Assembly: GCA_041656735.1 (NCBI GenBank)
Contig: JBBACY010000052.1
Location: 1-20,311 of the forward strand
Length of the DNA: 20,311 nt
Source of the DNA: Perlabentimonas sp041656735
GTDB lineage: Bacteria; Bacteroidota; Bacteroidia; Bacteroidales; Tenuifilaceae
Direction: 5' to 3'
A model generated the notes under the pieces. That model made no database searches and was not told the DNA's origin. It worked only from the letters and a program-made list of their open reading frames with translations. Position 1 is the stretch's first letter, and each line of letters opens with the position of its first letter. A program made the position numbers and the translations under genes. Positions 7,358 to 15,833 of this stretch are shown in pieces.

Positions 7358-10189
7358 TTATGCAGAAATACGCGGGAGTGTAAACGAGAATGTGGATCCC
7401 TTGCCTGCTGTAGAGTTTGCCGATATTTTTCCATTGTTTTTATCAACAAATTTCTTTACCAACTTAAGCCCTAGCCCGGTTCCCTTCTCGCTGTTGGTTC
7501 CAGGTGTGCTGATGGTTGTAATGCCATCAAAAAGTGTGGAAAGTACTTCGTGTGAAATACCAATCCCACTATCAATAACTGATATTATGTAGTCGCTTGC
7601 TACCTCTTTTAATTGGATAATGATTTTGCCTTTGTTTGGTGTAAATTTAATGCTGTTGCTAACAAGGTTTCTTAGTACTGTCTTCATCATATCAGCATCA
7701 ATAAAAACGAATGCGTTCGGCACTACTTCCTTTTCAATTAAAATATCCTTGTTACTGGCTAATACTGTTTTAAGGGTAATTACTTCATCAATAATTGTGT
7801 TTAGGTCAATTTGCTTAGGGTTAAAACTTTCCATACGTTGCGAGTGCGACCACTGGAGTAAATTTTCCAGTAATTTATAGGTTTCACTACTCGTGGTGCT
7901 AAGGGTTTGCAAAATACTGACAATGGTTTCCTTGTCGTACTCATGCCATTGGCTTTGAAGCATTTCAATAAGTTGGTTTATAGAACTTATGGGCGAGCGC
8001 AAATCGTGGCTAATTATTGAGAATAGTTGATCTTTAAGAGCGTTTGCTTCTTGCAAAGCGATTTCGGTTTGTTTTATTTTTGATATGTCGGCCAGTGTAA
8101 TAAGCACTTCTTTTAACTTACCGTTTGGTAGTAGGGTGGTTCCAAAATTTAACGAAAGGTAGATAACTTCACCAAGGTTGCTTGTTATCGCAATTTCATG
8201 ACTACCATTTACGCCATCTCCTAACTCTAATTTCGTTAAAATTTCATTAAAGTTAAGAGATGCACCGGGTAGCACCATCGACAGAATATCCTTTCGGGTT
8301 AGCTGTGGTGGCTGGGTATCAAATCCAAATATTTCAAGCGCCTCGTTCGATAATGTAATAAGCTCGTTTTCGGGGTTATACCTAATGCTACCTAGTTTTG
8401 CAACGGCTTGAGCTTGTTTGAGCTGTGCCCTATTCTCTGTAAGTTGTTGCTCATATCGTTTACGATCAGTTATGTCATGGGCAATGATAAACAGCATTTC
8501 CTCATCGTTAATCTTTTGCGAAATAAAATTGGCTTCTACTGAAATTACCTCGTTGTTTTTCTTCGTATGCAGCCTATGCGCTATATGGGAGTGCCCTTGT
8601 TTTTTTGCAATTTCTAATGATGTGCGTGAATATTCGGGTTGAGCCGATAGTTTTAAGTACGGTTGTCCAATTATTTCGGAAGCCGCATACCCGTAAGTCT
8701 TTAAAAAGGCGTTGTTTACATCTTTCACTAAATGCGTTTGTGCATCAATAATGCAAACCGCATCAATATTCGATTCGAATAATACCCTAAACTTCTCTTC
8801 ATTTTCAATGAGTTTCTGCTCATCCTTCTTACGTTGCGTAATGTTCATTACCAGTCCAACTACTCTGGTTTTTTTCTTGTCGTCCACAAAGCTGCGTCCT
8901 TTTAGCATATAGTAACCGTAACGGTTACTATTGTTGCGAATGCGTATTTCTAGGTCAAAATCGCTGTCAGTGTGCCAGTTTCGTTTAATATGCTCAGTAA
9001 TTATGTTAAGGTCGGCTGGGTGCAATTTTAAGGCAATTGACTCAATGTTCTCGTGCTCAATGTTGAAATCTAGCACGGGAACATTCGGATTGTGAGAAAC
9101 CCAACTAATTCGTTCTGTTTGAGGTGAGTATTCCCACGTGGCAATTCCGCTGTAGCCCTGAGCTTCGGCTAGTAGTGTTTTGCTGTCTTCCGCTTCTCTT
9201 TCGGCTTTGGCACGCTTCTCTACTTCAATAAATAGTTGGTCAGTAAGTTTTTTATACTCGTTGGCCTGTCGGTTGGCTTCGTTGTTTTGTGTAAGCGGAG
9301 AAATTAGTGAACTGCTGGTTAAACTGATGGTGGTAACTTTTTTATGAAGATAATAACTTATAAATAAAGCCATTGAATAGAATGCTGTGATTTGCCACAG
9401 CATTGCTATAGATGTAATTTGGTTAGTATTTATGTATGCAGCTAATGAGCTAATCGAAATTATGGCTAACGCCACTGAAAATACGAAGATGCTTGCTTCT
9501 GCAATTAGGTAAACCCCAAAAATTATTAGGGTAACAATGTAGGCAATTTGTAAATGCTCGGAATAAGCAGGCAAAAGTGGCACCAAACCAAGGAGTACGG
9601 ATGCTAAAATTACCAATAAACCTTTCTTTGCATCTTTTAAAACCTTACTGGTGCTTTGTGTTGATAAAATTAAGGGTGTAATGGCTAAAAGCGAAAACAC
9701 GAAACCCACATATGATAGGGCAAAAAAGCTAGCAGAGTTTATCTGACTATTTTTATAATTTAAAAAGGTGAGAAACAATGCTAACACTAAGGCCGAAGAG
9801 AGGTAGATAAGGGCCATTTGCCCCAGTTTCTGGATGCTACCATTTGACTTGCGAACCACATTAAAGGCTGATATAAGCTTACTCATACTGAAAATTACCA
9901 TTAGTTCAAAAGCCGCCGATACGGTTGGTTGAAGCAGGTAAACTTTATGGGTATCGAGAGGGATATTATAAGCGAAAAAGTGCGAGGCTAGCATTGCCAA
10001 GAATAATGAGGGCAAAACCGATTTGCCATATATTACCAGTAAACCTAAGCCCACACCAATTGGTAGCCAAACAGTGTAGTTGTTATCAAAAAATCGGAAA
10101 AGAAATATGGAGACAAAGGCACTCAGTAGGTATGTGAGTGAACCAATTAGAATTGACGAAGACTTTACCCGAATAAGAGGTTTAATCAT
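7358..10189 (-). CDS. MASE1 / triple-PAS sensor histidine kinase
   Basis: The 943-residue protein starts with about eight hydrophobic segments (10-282) resembling a MASE1 integral-membrane sensor, including WLPIGVGLGLL near 41-51. Three cytoplasmic PAS domains follow at roughly 340-455, 462-578 and 590-708, each ending in a PAC-like segment such as MNITQRKK or HDITDRKR. The transmitter core has the phospho-acceptor H728 in FSIISHDLRSPIS, the N-box NLVSNSIKFT at 841-850, the G1 box DSGIGI at 873-878 and the G2 box GTGLGL at 903-908. All catalytic elements are intact. There is no receiver domain, and no response regulator is encoded in the window, so its partner is elsewhere. It is divergent from the YfcC-type transporter, a possible functional link. 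Confidence 0.92.
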   Translation of the reverse strand: MIKPLIRVKSSSILIGSLTYLLSAFVSIFLFRFFDNNYTVWLPIGVGLGLLVIYGKSVLPSLFLAMLASHFFAYNIPLDTHKVYLLQPTVSAAFELMVIFSMSKLISAFNVVRKSNGSIQKLGQMALIYLSSALVLALFLTFLNYKNSQINSASFFALSYVGFVFSLLAITPLILSTQSTSKVLKDAKKGLLVILASVLLGLVPLLPAYSEHLQIAYIVTLIIFGVYLIAEASIFVFSVALAIISISSLAAYINTNQITSIAMLWQITAFYSMALFISYYLHKKVTTISLTSSSLISPLTQNNEANRQANEYKKLTDQLFIEVEKRAKAEREAEDSKTLLAEAQGYSGIATWEYSPQTERISWVSHNPNVPVLDFNIEHENIESIALKLHPADLNIITEHIKRNWHTDSDFDLEIRIRNNSNRYGYYMLKGRSFVDDKKKTRVVGLVMNITQRKKDEQKLIENEEKFRVLFESNIDAVCIIDAQTHLVKDVNNAFLKTYGYAASEIIGQPYLKLSAQPEYSRTSLEIAKKQGHSHIAHRLHTKKNNEVISVEANFISQKINDEEMLFIIAHDITDRKRYEQQLTENRAQLKQAQAVAKLGSIRYNPENELITLSNEALEIFGFDTQPPQLTRKDILSMVLPGASLNFNEILTKLELGDGVNGSHEIAITSNLGEVIYLSLNFGTTLLPNGKLKEVLITLADISKIKQTEIALQEANALKDQLFSIISHDLRSPISSINQLIEMLQSQWHEYDKETIVSILQTLSTTSSETYKLLENLLQWSHSQRMESFNPKQIDLNTIIDEVITLKTVLASNKDILIEKEVVPNAFVFIDADMMKTVLRNLVSNSIKFTPNKGKIIIQLKEVASDYIISVIDSGIGISHEVLSTLFDGITTISTPGTNSEKGTGLGLKLVKKFVDKNNGKISANSTAGKGSTFSFTLPRISA

Positions 10190-10211
10190 AAAAGTATATT
10201 AAAGTAGGTTG

Positions 10212-10244
10212 CAAAATTAGGGTAAATAACTTCATTATTAACAA
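10212..10244 (-). promoter_or_regulatory. Putative promoter of the MASE1 kinase
   Basis: On the minus strand, TTG (10244-10242) and TAATTTTG (10219-10212) are separated by 22 bases. The second is a full TAnnTTTG box; the spacer is slightly longer than the usual 19-21. The box ends 22 bases upstream of the kinase ATG, implying a very short leader. Confidence 0.45.
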
Positions 10245-10424
10245 TTTTAATAACCTTAAGTTCATTTGCAATCTAGCGCACTCACTGTTTTACAGCACAA
10301 TTTAAACATTTACAGAACAATATAAAAAAAATGATGCATAGCATGTATATTTTACTGTAATCAGTCGATTATTTTTTACATTTTTGTAGACTATTAAAAA
10401 GTTCATTTCAAGAATCTGTCAACT

Positions 10425-12044
10425 ATGCTAAAAAGAGTACCCCATACTTACGTAATTGTTTTTGCTATTATTGTAATTGCTGCAATAATGACCTGGTTTA
10501 TTCCCTCGGGTAAGTATATTGAGGTTGAAAAAGAAGTTGATGGCATTAGTAAAAAGGAGATGGTTTTTTATTACCAGAAAAACATACCGCAAGAATATCA
10601 GCAAGAGGTGCAACCACAACCTCAAACATGGCAAATTTTCTCGGCTCTTTTTAAGGGTTTTGTTAAACAAAGTAACATCATAATTTTTATTTTGATGATT
10701 GGCGGTGCTTTTTGGATTATGAATGAGAGCAAAGCCATTGACATTGGTATAATGGCATTTTTAAGGCTAACCCGTAAAATTGAGGGCAACAGGGTAATGA
10801 AATCGGTGGGGGTTGATAATATTGTTATTGTATTGATAATGCTGATGTTTAGTGTTTTTGGTGCAGTATTCGGTATGAGCGAGGAAACCATTGCTTTTGT
10901 TATTATTCTTGTGCCGCTGGCCATTTCAATGGGGTACGACTCCATACTGGGGGTTTGTATGGTTTACGTTGCTGCCCATATAGGGTTTGCTGGGGCTATC
11001 CTTAACCCGTTTACAATAGGTATTGCTCAGGGTTTAGCCGACATTCCGCTCTTCTCGGGTATTGAGTATAGAATGTTTTGCTGGCTTGTGCTGAATGTGT
11101 TTGGTATTGGCTTTGTGCTTTTTTATGCTCGTAAAATTAAACGAAACCCAAAGCTGTCGGTTGTTTATGACGAGGACGAGTACTGGCGAAAGCGAGAGCA
11201 GAATAAAACCGACGAGGTGAAATATTACACTCCGAAGATTGCATGGTTCGTTTATGGAGCCATACTAATATCACTGGTAATATTCTCATTTTTGTATCCA
11301 TATACAACCTTAACCATCGGAACGTCTAACTACACGTTATTTGTAATACCTGTTTTTACCGCGCTGTTTGCGTTGCTTGGTGTTGTGTCGTTACGTAAGT
11401 CGGTACATTATTTCATCCTGTTGCTGCTGGCCTATACCATTGTCTTTTTAATAATTGGAGTTATGGGCTACGGGTGGTACGTAATGGAAATTGCAACCCT
11501 TTTTATGGCTATGGGCGTTGCTAGCGGCTTGGCCATTAACAAATCAGCCGATAGTATTGCGAAACTATTTCTCGAAGGGGTTAAGGATATCCTTTCGGCA
11601 GCAATTATTGTTGGGTTGGCTGGGGGTATCATCGTTGTGCTCGATGATGGTGGAATTATCGATTCAATTCTGTATGGTCTTTCGAAAGCAATGGGAAATT
11701 TTGGAAATATAGCATCAGTGGGGGTTATGTATTTAATACAAACCGTAATTAATGTTGTTATTCCGTCGGGGTCGGCCAAGGCAGCTATTACCATGCCTAT
11801 AATGGCTCCTTTTAGCGATTTAATTGGCATTTCACGGCAGGCAACCGTTGTGGCTTTCCAGTTTGGCGATGGTTTTACCAATATGATTACCCCAACATCG
11901 GGTGTGCTAATTGCAGTGCTAGGCGTGGCTCGCGTGCCCTATCATAAATGGGTAAAATGGGTTTGGCCGCTTATTTTAAGCCTAGTAGTATTAGGTTTCT
12001 TACTCCTTATCCCAACGGTTACAATGAAACTTAATGGGTTTTAG
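10425..12044 (+). CDS. YfcC/DcuC-family membrane transporter
   Basis: The 539-residue polytopic protein belongs to the YfcC branch of the DcuC/ion-transporter superfamily, which includes C4-dicarboxylate carriers and putative basic amino acid antiporters. About a dozen hydrophobic segments are visible, starting with residues 8-26. Family signatures are FGMSEETIAFVIILVPLA (149-166), NPFTIGIAQGLADIP (194-208), IPSGSAKAAITMPIMAP (446-462), and FQFGDGFTNMITPTSG (478-493). The two loops with N-P and S-G-S/T-S-G match the paired re-entrant substrate loops expected in this superfamily. A hydrophilic loop (about 240-270) divides the halves. The substrate cannot be read from sequence. It is divergent from the MASE1 kinase over a 235-base AT-rich gap. 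No perfect TAnnTTTG box was found upstream of it. Confidence 0.88.
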   Translation: MLKRVPHTYVIVFAIIVIAAIMTWFIPSGKYIEVEKEVDGISKKEMVFYYQKNIPQEYQQEVQPQPQTWQIFSALFKGFVKQSNIIIFILMIGGAFWIMNESKAIDIGIMAFLRLTRKIEGNRVMKSVGVDNIVIVLIMLMFSVFGAVFGMSEETIAFVIILVPLAISMGYDSILGVCMVYVAAHIGFAGAILNPFTIGIAQGLADIPLFSGIEYRMFCWLVLNVFGIGFVLFYARKIKRNPKLSVVYDEDEYWRKREQNKTDEVKYYTPKIAWFVYGAILISLVIFSFLYPYTTLTIGTSNYTLFVIPVFTALFALLGVVSLRKSVHYFILLLLAYTIVFLIIGVMGYGWYVMEIATLFMAMGVASGLAINKSADSIAKLFLEGVKDILSAAIIVGLAGGIIVVLDDGGIIDSILYGLSKAMGNFGNIASVGVMYLIQTVINVVIPSGSAKAAITMPIMAPFSDLIGISRQATVVAFQFGDGFTNMITPTSGVLIAVLGVARVPYHKWVKWVWPLILSLVVLGFLLLIPTVTMKLNGF

Positions 12045-12188
12045 TAATATTTTAAACTTAACCTGTATTTTAACCACTTATTGTACTCTGTTTAATTTTA
12101 TTTTGTTGATATTTAGCAATTAACAGCCTGCTTTCGGCCTCATTGTATTTTGTATGTTAATAATTACTCGGAATTTTGCCAAAAAGTA

Positions 12189-12196
12189 TAACTTTG
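12189..12196 (+). promoter_or_regulatory. Putative -7 box for tmk
   Basis: TAACTTTG is a full match to the Bacteroidota TAnnTTTG box, 28 bases upstream of the tmk ATG. A TTG at the right -33 distance was not found, so only half of the promoter signature is present. Confidence 0.4.
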
Positions 12197-12224
12197 TAAC
12201 TTTCGTAAATTATACAGTAAGTTT

Positions 12225-12899
12225 ATGAGTTTTATAGTAATTGAGGGGCTCGATGGAGCGGGAAAATCGACACAACTTAAAATGTTGGCCGAATGGTATC
12301 AAAATAAAGGGGTAGCTTGCGAAACCCTCCATTTCCCTAGAACCGACTCTCCGTTTTTTGGAGAACTTATTGCTCGTTTCCTACGTGGTGAATTGGGAAG
12401 CCTTAATCAGGTTGACCCGTACGTTGTGGCAATGCTTTATGCTGGCGATAGGAGAGACGCCTCGGGTATACTAAATAAGTGGCTTGATGAGGGGAAAACT
12501 ATCCTGCTCGATAGGTATGTGTATTCAAATATCGCATTTCAGTGTGCTAAAATTGAAAATGAGGAGGGACAAAAACAGTTGCGCGACTGGATTTACAATT
12601 TAGAATTCGATTATTTTAAAATTCCTAAACCAACAGCTAGTATCTTCCTCGATGTTCCGTTTAACTTTACCGAATCGCGCCTTAAAAGTAATCGAATAGG
12701 CGACGATAGGGATTATTTAAAGGGAAGTGTTGACATACACGAAGATGACCTGGGTTTTCAGCAGAGGGTAAGGCGTGTTTACCTTCAGCAGCCAAATTTC
12801 GATTCGTTGTTCAGCGTTGTTCCCTGCACCGATAGTAGCGGGCTGATGGCCAGTAAGAATGATATTTTTAAAAGAATAGTTAGCTTAATTGAAGATTAA
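12225..12899 (+). CDS. tmk: Thymidylate kinase
   Basis: The 224-residue product is a thymidylate kinase, which phosphorylates dTMP to dTDP with ATP in the cytoplasm for DNA synthesis. The P-loop is EGLDGAGKST (7-16). The DRY motif (LLDRYVYSNIAFQ, 94-106) and the preceding AMLYAGDRRD segment (69-78) form the dTMP site. The LID-type basic region lies around SRLKSNRIGDDRDYL. The P-loop follows a short strand (FIVIEGLDG) right at the N-terminus, as in the family, which supports the ATG at 12225. Length is slightly above the usual 205-215. The next gene starts 18 bases downstream on the same strand, so the two are probably co-transcribed from the box at 12189. Confidence 0.95.
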   Translation: MSFIVIEGLDGAGKSTQLKMLAEWYQNKGVACETLHFPRTDSPFFGELIARFLRGELGSLNQVDPYVVAMLYAGDRRDASGILNKWLDEGKTILLDRYVYSNIAFQCAKIENEEGQKQLRDWIYNLEFDYFKIPKPTASIFLDVPFNFTESRLKSNRIGDDRDYLKGSVDIHEDDLGFQQRVRRVYLQQPNFDSLFSVVPCTDSSGLMASKNDIFKRIVSLIED

Positions 12900-12917
12900 C
12901 AATAAATATAGGGTAAG

Positions 12918-14156
12918 ATGTTGAAGCTTTTAATGTGGATATCACGCTATGTACTAGCGTTTACTTTTATTTTCTCGGGTTTTGTTAAGGGTGTCGACCC
13001 TTTGGGCTCTGCATATAAATTTGGCGACTACTTTATGGCTTTTGGGCTCGATTTTTTAATGCCTTTTGCCCTGGCCTTATCGTTTGTGCTTTGTGCTGCC
13101 GAACTTCTAATTGGCTTACTCTTGCTTTTTAATGTGCGAACCGTGTTAGCATCATGGGGCGCATTCCTATTCATGCTGGTTTTTACACCGCTAACACTAG
13201 CCCTGGCAATTTATAATCCCGTATCGGATTGTGGCTGCTTTGGTGATGCAATTATTCTTACAAACTGGGAAACGTTTTTCAAAAATTTACCCTTGCTAGG
13301 CGGTTCAATACTTTTGGTTTATAATCGTAAGTATATTCGGCCTAAACTTTCACTTGCCCCCGAGTTGGGCATAACAATACTGCTTGCCATTATTTCGTTT
13401 ATGCCTCCAGCGCACGGCTACCGAAATTTGCCGTTAATTGATTTTCGCCCGTATAGTATAGGTACACACATTCCAAGTGCAATGGAAATACCCGAAGGCG
13501 CACCCCTCGATGAGTTTAAAACATTGCTTTACTATCAAAAGGACGATGTGGTTAAAGAGTTTACTCAAGAAAACTTTCCTTGGCAAGATACAACCTGGTC
13601 TTTTGTCGAAAGTAAGTCTGTTCTGTTAAAGGAAGGGTACCATCCTCCAATCTCAAATTTTGTACTAACCGATTTGTATGGCTGGGATGTAACCGATAGT
13701 ATTTTGAATTATTCAGGGCAAACCATGCTTGTGGTTGCATACAGACTCAGCGCAACGAATAAGGAAACTTTTTCACGCCTTAATGAGCTATACTTCAAGG
13801 CTCAGGAAATGGGGATGAACTTTGCTTGCGTAACATCTTCGCCAGTTGATGATATTGATAGTTTTGTTAGCGCAACAGGTGTGGCTTTCCCCTTTTTACA
13901 GGCCGATGAGATTATGCTTAAAACAACGGTAAGAGCAAACCCTGGAGTAATATTGCTTAAGCAGGGAACAATAATTGGTAAATGGCATTATAAAAATATA
14001 CCCGAGCCCGAGTTTTTCGAAGGTAATTTGGTAGCCAAACTAATTGCCTCGCAGCAGAGCAACGCAACAAATCTTTGGGCAGCTATTATTATTTTATTCT
14101 TGATTGTGGGCAAACTCCTTGTTCGTTTTATACGATGGGATACTACGATTGTGTAA
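12918..14156 (+). CDS. BT_3928-type DoxX/MauE membrane protein with thioredoxin-like domain
   Basis: The 412-residue protein has an N-terminal DoxX/MauE-like four-helix membrane domain (about 5-170) with FTFIFSGFVKGVDPLG at 15-30. A conserved cysteine pair is seen in SDCGCFGD (103-110; C105 and C107). A soluble region follows, and residues about 265-375 look like a thioredoxin/AhpC-type fold ending in ANPGVILLKQGTIIGKW. A final membrane helix lies at about 386-403, with a basic tail. It matches the Bacteroidota family named after B. thetaiotaomicron BT_3928. The thioredoxin-like part has no CxxC; its only cysteine is C304. A role in envelope thiol redox or quinone-linked electron transfer is inferred from MauE/DoxX relatives. 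It is probably in one operon with tmk. Confidence 0.85.
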   Translation: MLKLLMWISRYVLAFTFIFSGFVKGVDPLGSAYKFGDYFMAFGLDFLMPFALALSFVLCAAELLIGLLLLFNVRTVLASWGAFLFMLVFTPLTLALAIYNPVSDCGCFGDAIILTNWETFFKNLPLLGGSILLVYNRKYIRPKLSLAPELGITILLAIISFMPPAHGYRNLPLIDFRPYSIGTHIPSAMEIPEGAPLDEFKTLLYYQKDDVVKEFTQENFPWQDTTWSFVESKSVLLKEGYHPPISNFVLTDLYGWDVTDSILNYSGQTMLVVAYRLSATNKETFSRLNELYFKAQEMGMNFACVTSSPVDDIDSFVSATGVAFPFLQADEIMLKTTVRANPGVILLKQGTIIGKWHYKNIPEPEFFEGNLVAKLIASQQSNATNLWAAIIILFLIVGKLLVRFIRWDTTIV

Positions 14157-14343
14157 TTCTGTTATATCTCTTTCTGATAAGGTGTAAGTTACCATCAGTT
14201 AGTTTTTTAAGTTTACTTAAAGGGATACTAGACACTTCTTTTACATGATGCAACGGTCTATATTTACTTTTCAACTCCGCTATGTGTGATGAGAAGCCAT
14301 AGGGGAATAAAAATTGATATAGGTTTGCTTTTAGGTTATAGTC
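14143..14343 (-). pseudogene. Possible protein remnant in spacer
   Basis: The minus strand of this spacer is open for 66 codons between stops at 14346-14344 and 14145-14143. It reads as a protein-like segment including LYQFLFPYGFSSHIAELKSK and later LTDGNLHLIRKRYNRI. It contains no ATG, so it would not be called as a gene. I do not recognise the family. It ends tail-to-tail with the BT_3928-type gene, overlapping its last 14 bases, and its upstream end is cut just before the methyltransferase gene. A decayed gene end is one reading; a chance open frame of this length in AT-rich DNA is the alternative. Confidence 0.25.
14320..14327 (+). promoter_or_regulatory. Putative -7 box for methyltransferase gene
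   Basis: TAGGTTTG matches the TAnnTTTG box, 55 bases before the ATG at 14383. No TTG was found at the correct -33 distance. It is the only full match in this spacer. Confidence 0.3.
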
Positions 14344-14382
14344 CTAGCAGAAGGCGATGCAGCAACATATTAAACTTTAAAT

Positions 14383-15231
14383 ATGGTAAAACAGATTTAT
14401 AGATTTTTGAACCCAAAATTTCAAAATTTATTTCTTGAGTATAAAGTAGATTTAAAACCAAGATATGGTCATGGAAAACCTGCACATCATGACTTATATC
14501 AAATTATTGATTCAAATAGAGAAACTTATAAGCAATTAATTAACAAATCATTATTGCTAAAGGATTTCATTTGGACAATTAAAAGTTCAAAAAGGGAGAA
14601 CGATGCAACACAACCAACCTGGAATAATGGTTTTCTACCTGCGCTGGATATTATTGGAATTTATACTTTGCTAACAGAGTATAAACCTCAAAAGTACATC
14701 GAGATAGGTTCTGGAAACTCCACAAAGGTTGCCTACAAGGCAAAACTTGAACAAAACTTGAATACTGAAATTATTTCGATTGACCCAATGCCTCGAGTTG
14801 AAATTGATAGCCTTGCCAACAAAGTAATAAGAAAACCATTTGAGGAAATTGATTTTAATTTTTTTGAGGAACTCAATGAAAATGATATTCTATTCGTAGA
14901 TAATTCTCACAGAATTTTGCCAAATTCAGATTCAATGGTTTTCTTTCTGGAGATTTTTCCAAAACTAAAAAAAGGTGTAATTGTTCATGTTCATGATATT
15001 TATTTACCTTATGATTATCCCCAATTTATGTGTGATAGGTTCTATTCGGAACAATATGGATTAGCAATGTATTTATTGGCAAACCCCCAAAAGTATAAAA
15101 CGATATTACCTAATTATTTCATATCTGAGGACAATGAATTGTCTAATTTAGTTTTGCCAATATGGAAACATGAAAACATTAAAGGAGTAGATAAACATGG
15201 AGGCTCATATTGGATATTGATTAATGAATGA
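14383..15231 (+). CDS. Class I SAM-dependent methyltransferase-like protein
   Basis: The 282-residue protein has the order of elements of a class I methyltransferase of the Methyltransf_24 type. Motif I is YIEIGSGNSTKVA (105-117), followed by IISIDPMPR (130-138), where D134 probably binds the SAM ribose. Then come ILFVDNSHR (169-177) and GVIVHVHDIYLPYDYP (198-213). The N-terminal 80 residues are specific to this protein. Relatives often modify sugars or small molecules in surface polysaccharide or secondary-metabolite clusters, but no such partner genes are near, so the substrate is unknown. The gene is strikingly AT-rich: 45 G/C of 180 in 14401-14580 by hand count, against 59 of 120 in two tmk samples. 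This suggests recent acquisition. No signal peptide or membrane segment is seen. Confidence 0.75.
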   Translation: MVKQIYRFLNPKFQNLFLEYKVDLKPRYGHGKPAHHDLYQIIDSNRETYKQLINKSLLLKDFIWTIKSSKRENDATQPTWNNGFLPALDIIGIYTLLTEYKPQKYIEIGSGNSTKVAYKAKLEQNLNTEIISIDPMPRVEIDSLANKVIRKPFEEIDFNFFEELNENDILFVDNSHRILPNSDSMVFFLEIFPKLKKGVIVHVHDIYLPYDYPQFMCDRFYSEQYGLAMYLLANPQKYKTILPNYFISEDNELSNLVLPIWKHENIKGVDKHGGSYWILINE

Positions 15232-15557
15232 CGATATACTACGGTTGCCAATACCTGGCATCAAGCCCCACTGCTAGGCTGATTTAAAGTAGGGTAAATA
15301 GAGGAAATTTTGGGTAGATGAGATTAAGTCATTAGTTAACAGATCGTTTTAATGTTGGATAAATGAGTATATTCTATATGCAATTTATTTTACTACTTGA
15401 AAACTTAAGATATATAGACTGCAAGCCAATGACTCAGGGCATTTATTCGGCTCAACTCTTGCCAATTATGTATTTTAATCAAGATGAGAATATAGAGAAA
15501 CTATTGTTTTATATCCACTCTTTAAGTATTTTAACAAAAAAATAATTGGTAATTATT
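15232..15557. other. Spacer without a convincing gene
   Basis: This 326-base spacer separates the methyltransferase from the next small gene. A 60-codon plus-strand frame (15363-15545) has no recognisable domain and poor composition, so I do not call it. The left part (15237-15285) is more GC-rich than its surroundings and has small self-complementary units (gcca/tggc, agcc/ggct). It could be a short repeated intergenic element. No terminator with a T-tract and no full promoter box was seen. Confidence 0.5.
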
Positions 15558-15779
15558 ATGAAAAATAATTTTGCAAACGCTACTTATGTTGTTGGCACTA
15601 TTTTGGTAATTATTGGCACTTATATGAAATTGAATTTTATTGAGTATGGTTTATTCGTATTGTTTTCAGGTGTTGTAGTGGGCGGATTTGGCAGCCATCT
15701 TAATACTACATACTTAAAAAAGAGAAATAGTGCTCTTGAAGAGAGAGTAAAAGAACTTGAGCAGCAATTAAAAAACTAA
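15558..15779 (+). CDS. Small two-helix membrane protein with C-terminal coiled coil
   Basis: From the ATG at 15558 the product has 73 residues. A TTG at 15546 would add four, but the ATG gives the more natural basic start MKNNF. Two hydrophobic segments lie at about 8-22 and 28-45, linked by a short turn with MKLNF, and are followed by a basic/charged helix ending ALEERVKELEQQLKN, which has heptad character. The paired-helix pattern with Gly-rich faces (GTILVIIGTYMK and FSGVVVGGFG) recalls the N-terminal hairpin of the gliding/type IX secretion motor protein GldL. It is far too short to be GldL itself, and no gldK, gldM or gldN is present. Function is unknown. It is followed after 54 bases by a lipoprotein gene on the same strand. 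Confidence 0.6.
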   Translation: MKNNFANATYVVGTILVIIGTYMKLNFIEYGLFVLFSGVVVGGFGSHLNTTYLKKRNSALEERVKELEQQLKN

Positions 15780-15833
15780 ATTTTTAGTTAACCTCAATTT
15801 TAAACCAATATTTTTCACATAAAAAGCACAAAA

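Noticed and set aside
10371..10395. Promoter box upstream of the YfcC-type transporter
   Set aside because: TACATTTTTG has four rather than two bases between TA and TTTG, and no TTG lies at the -33 distance.
15363..15545. 60-codon frame between methyltransferase and small membrane protein
   Set aside because: No domain, no clear ribosome site and composition like the surrounding spacer; short enough to arise by chance in AT-rich DNA.
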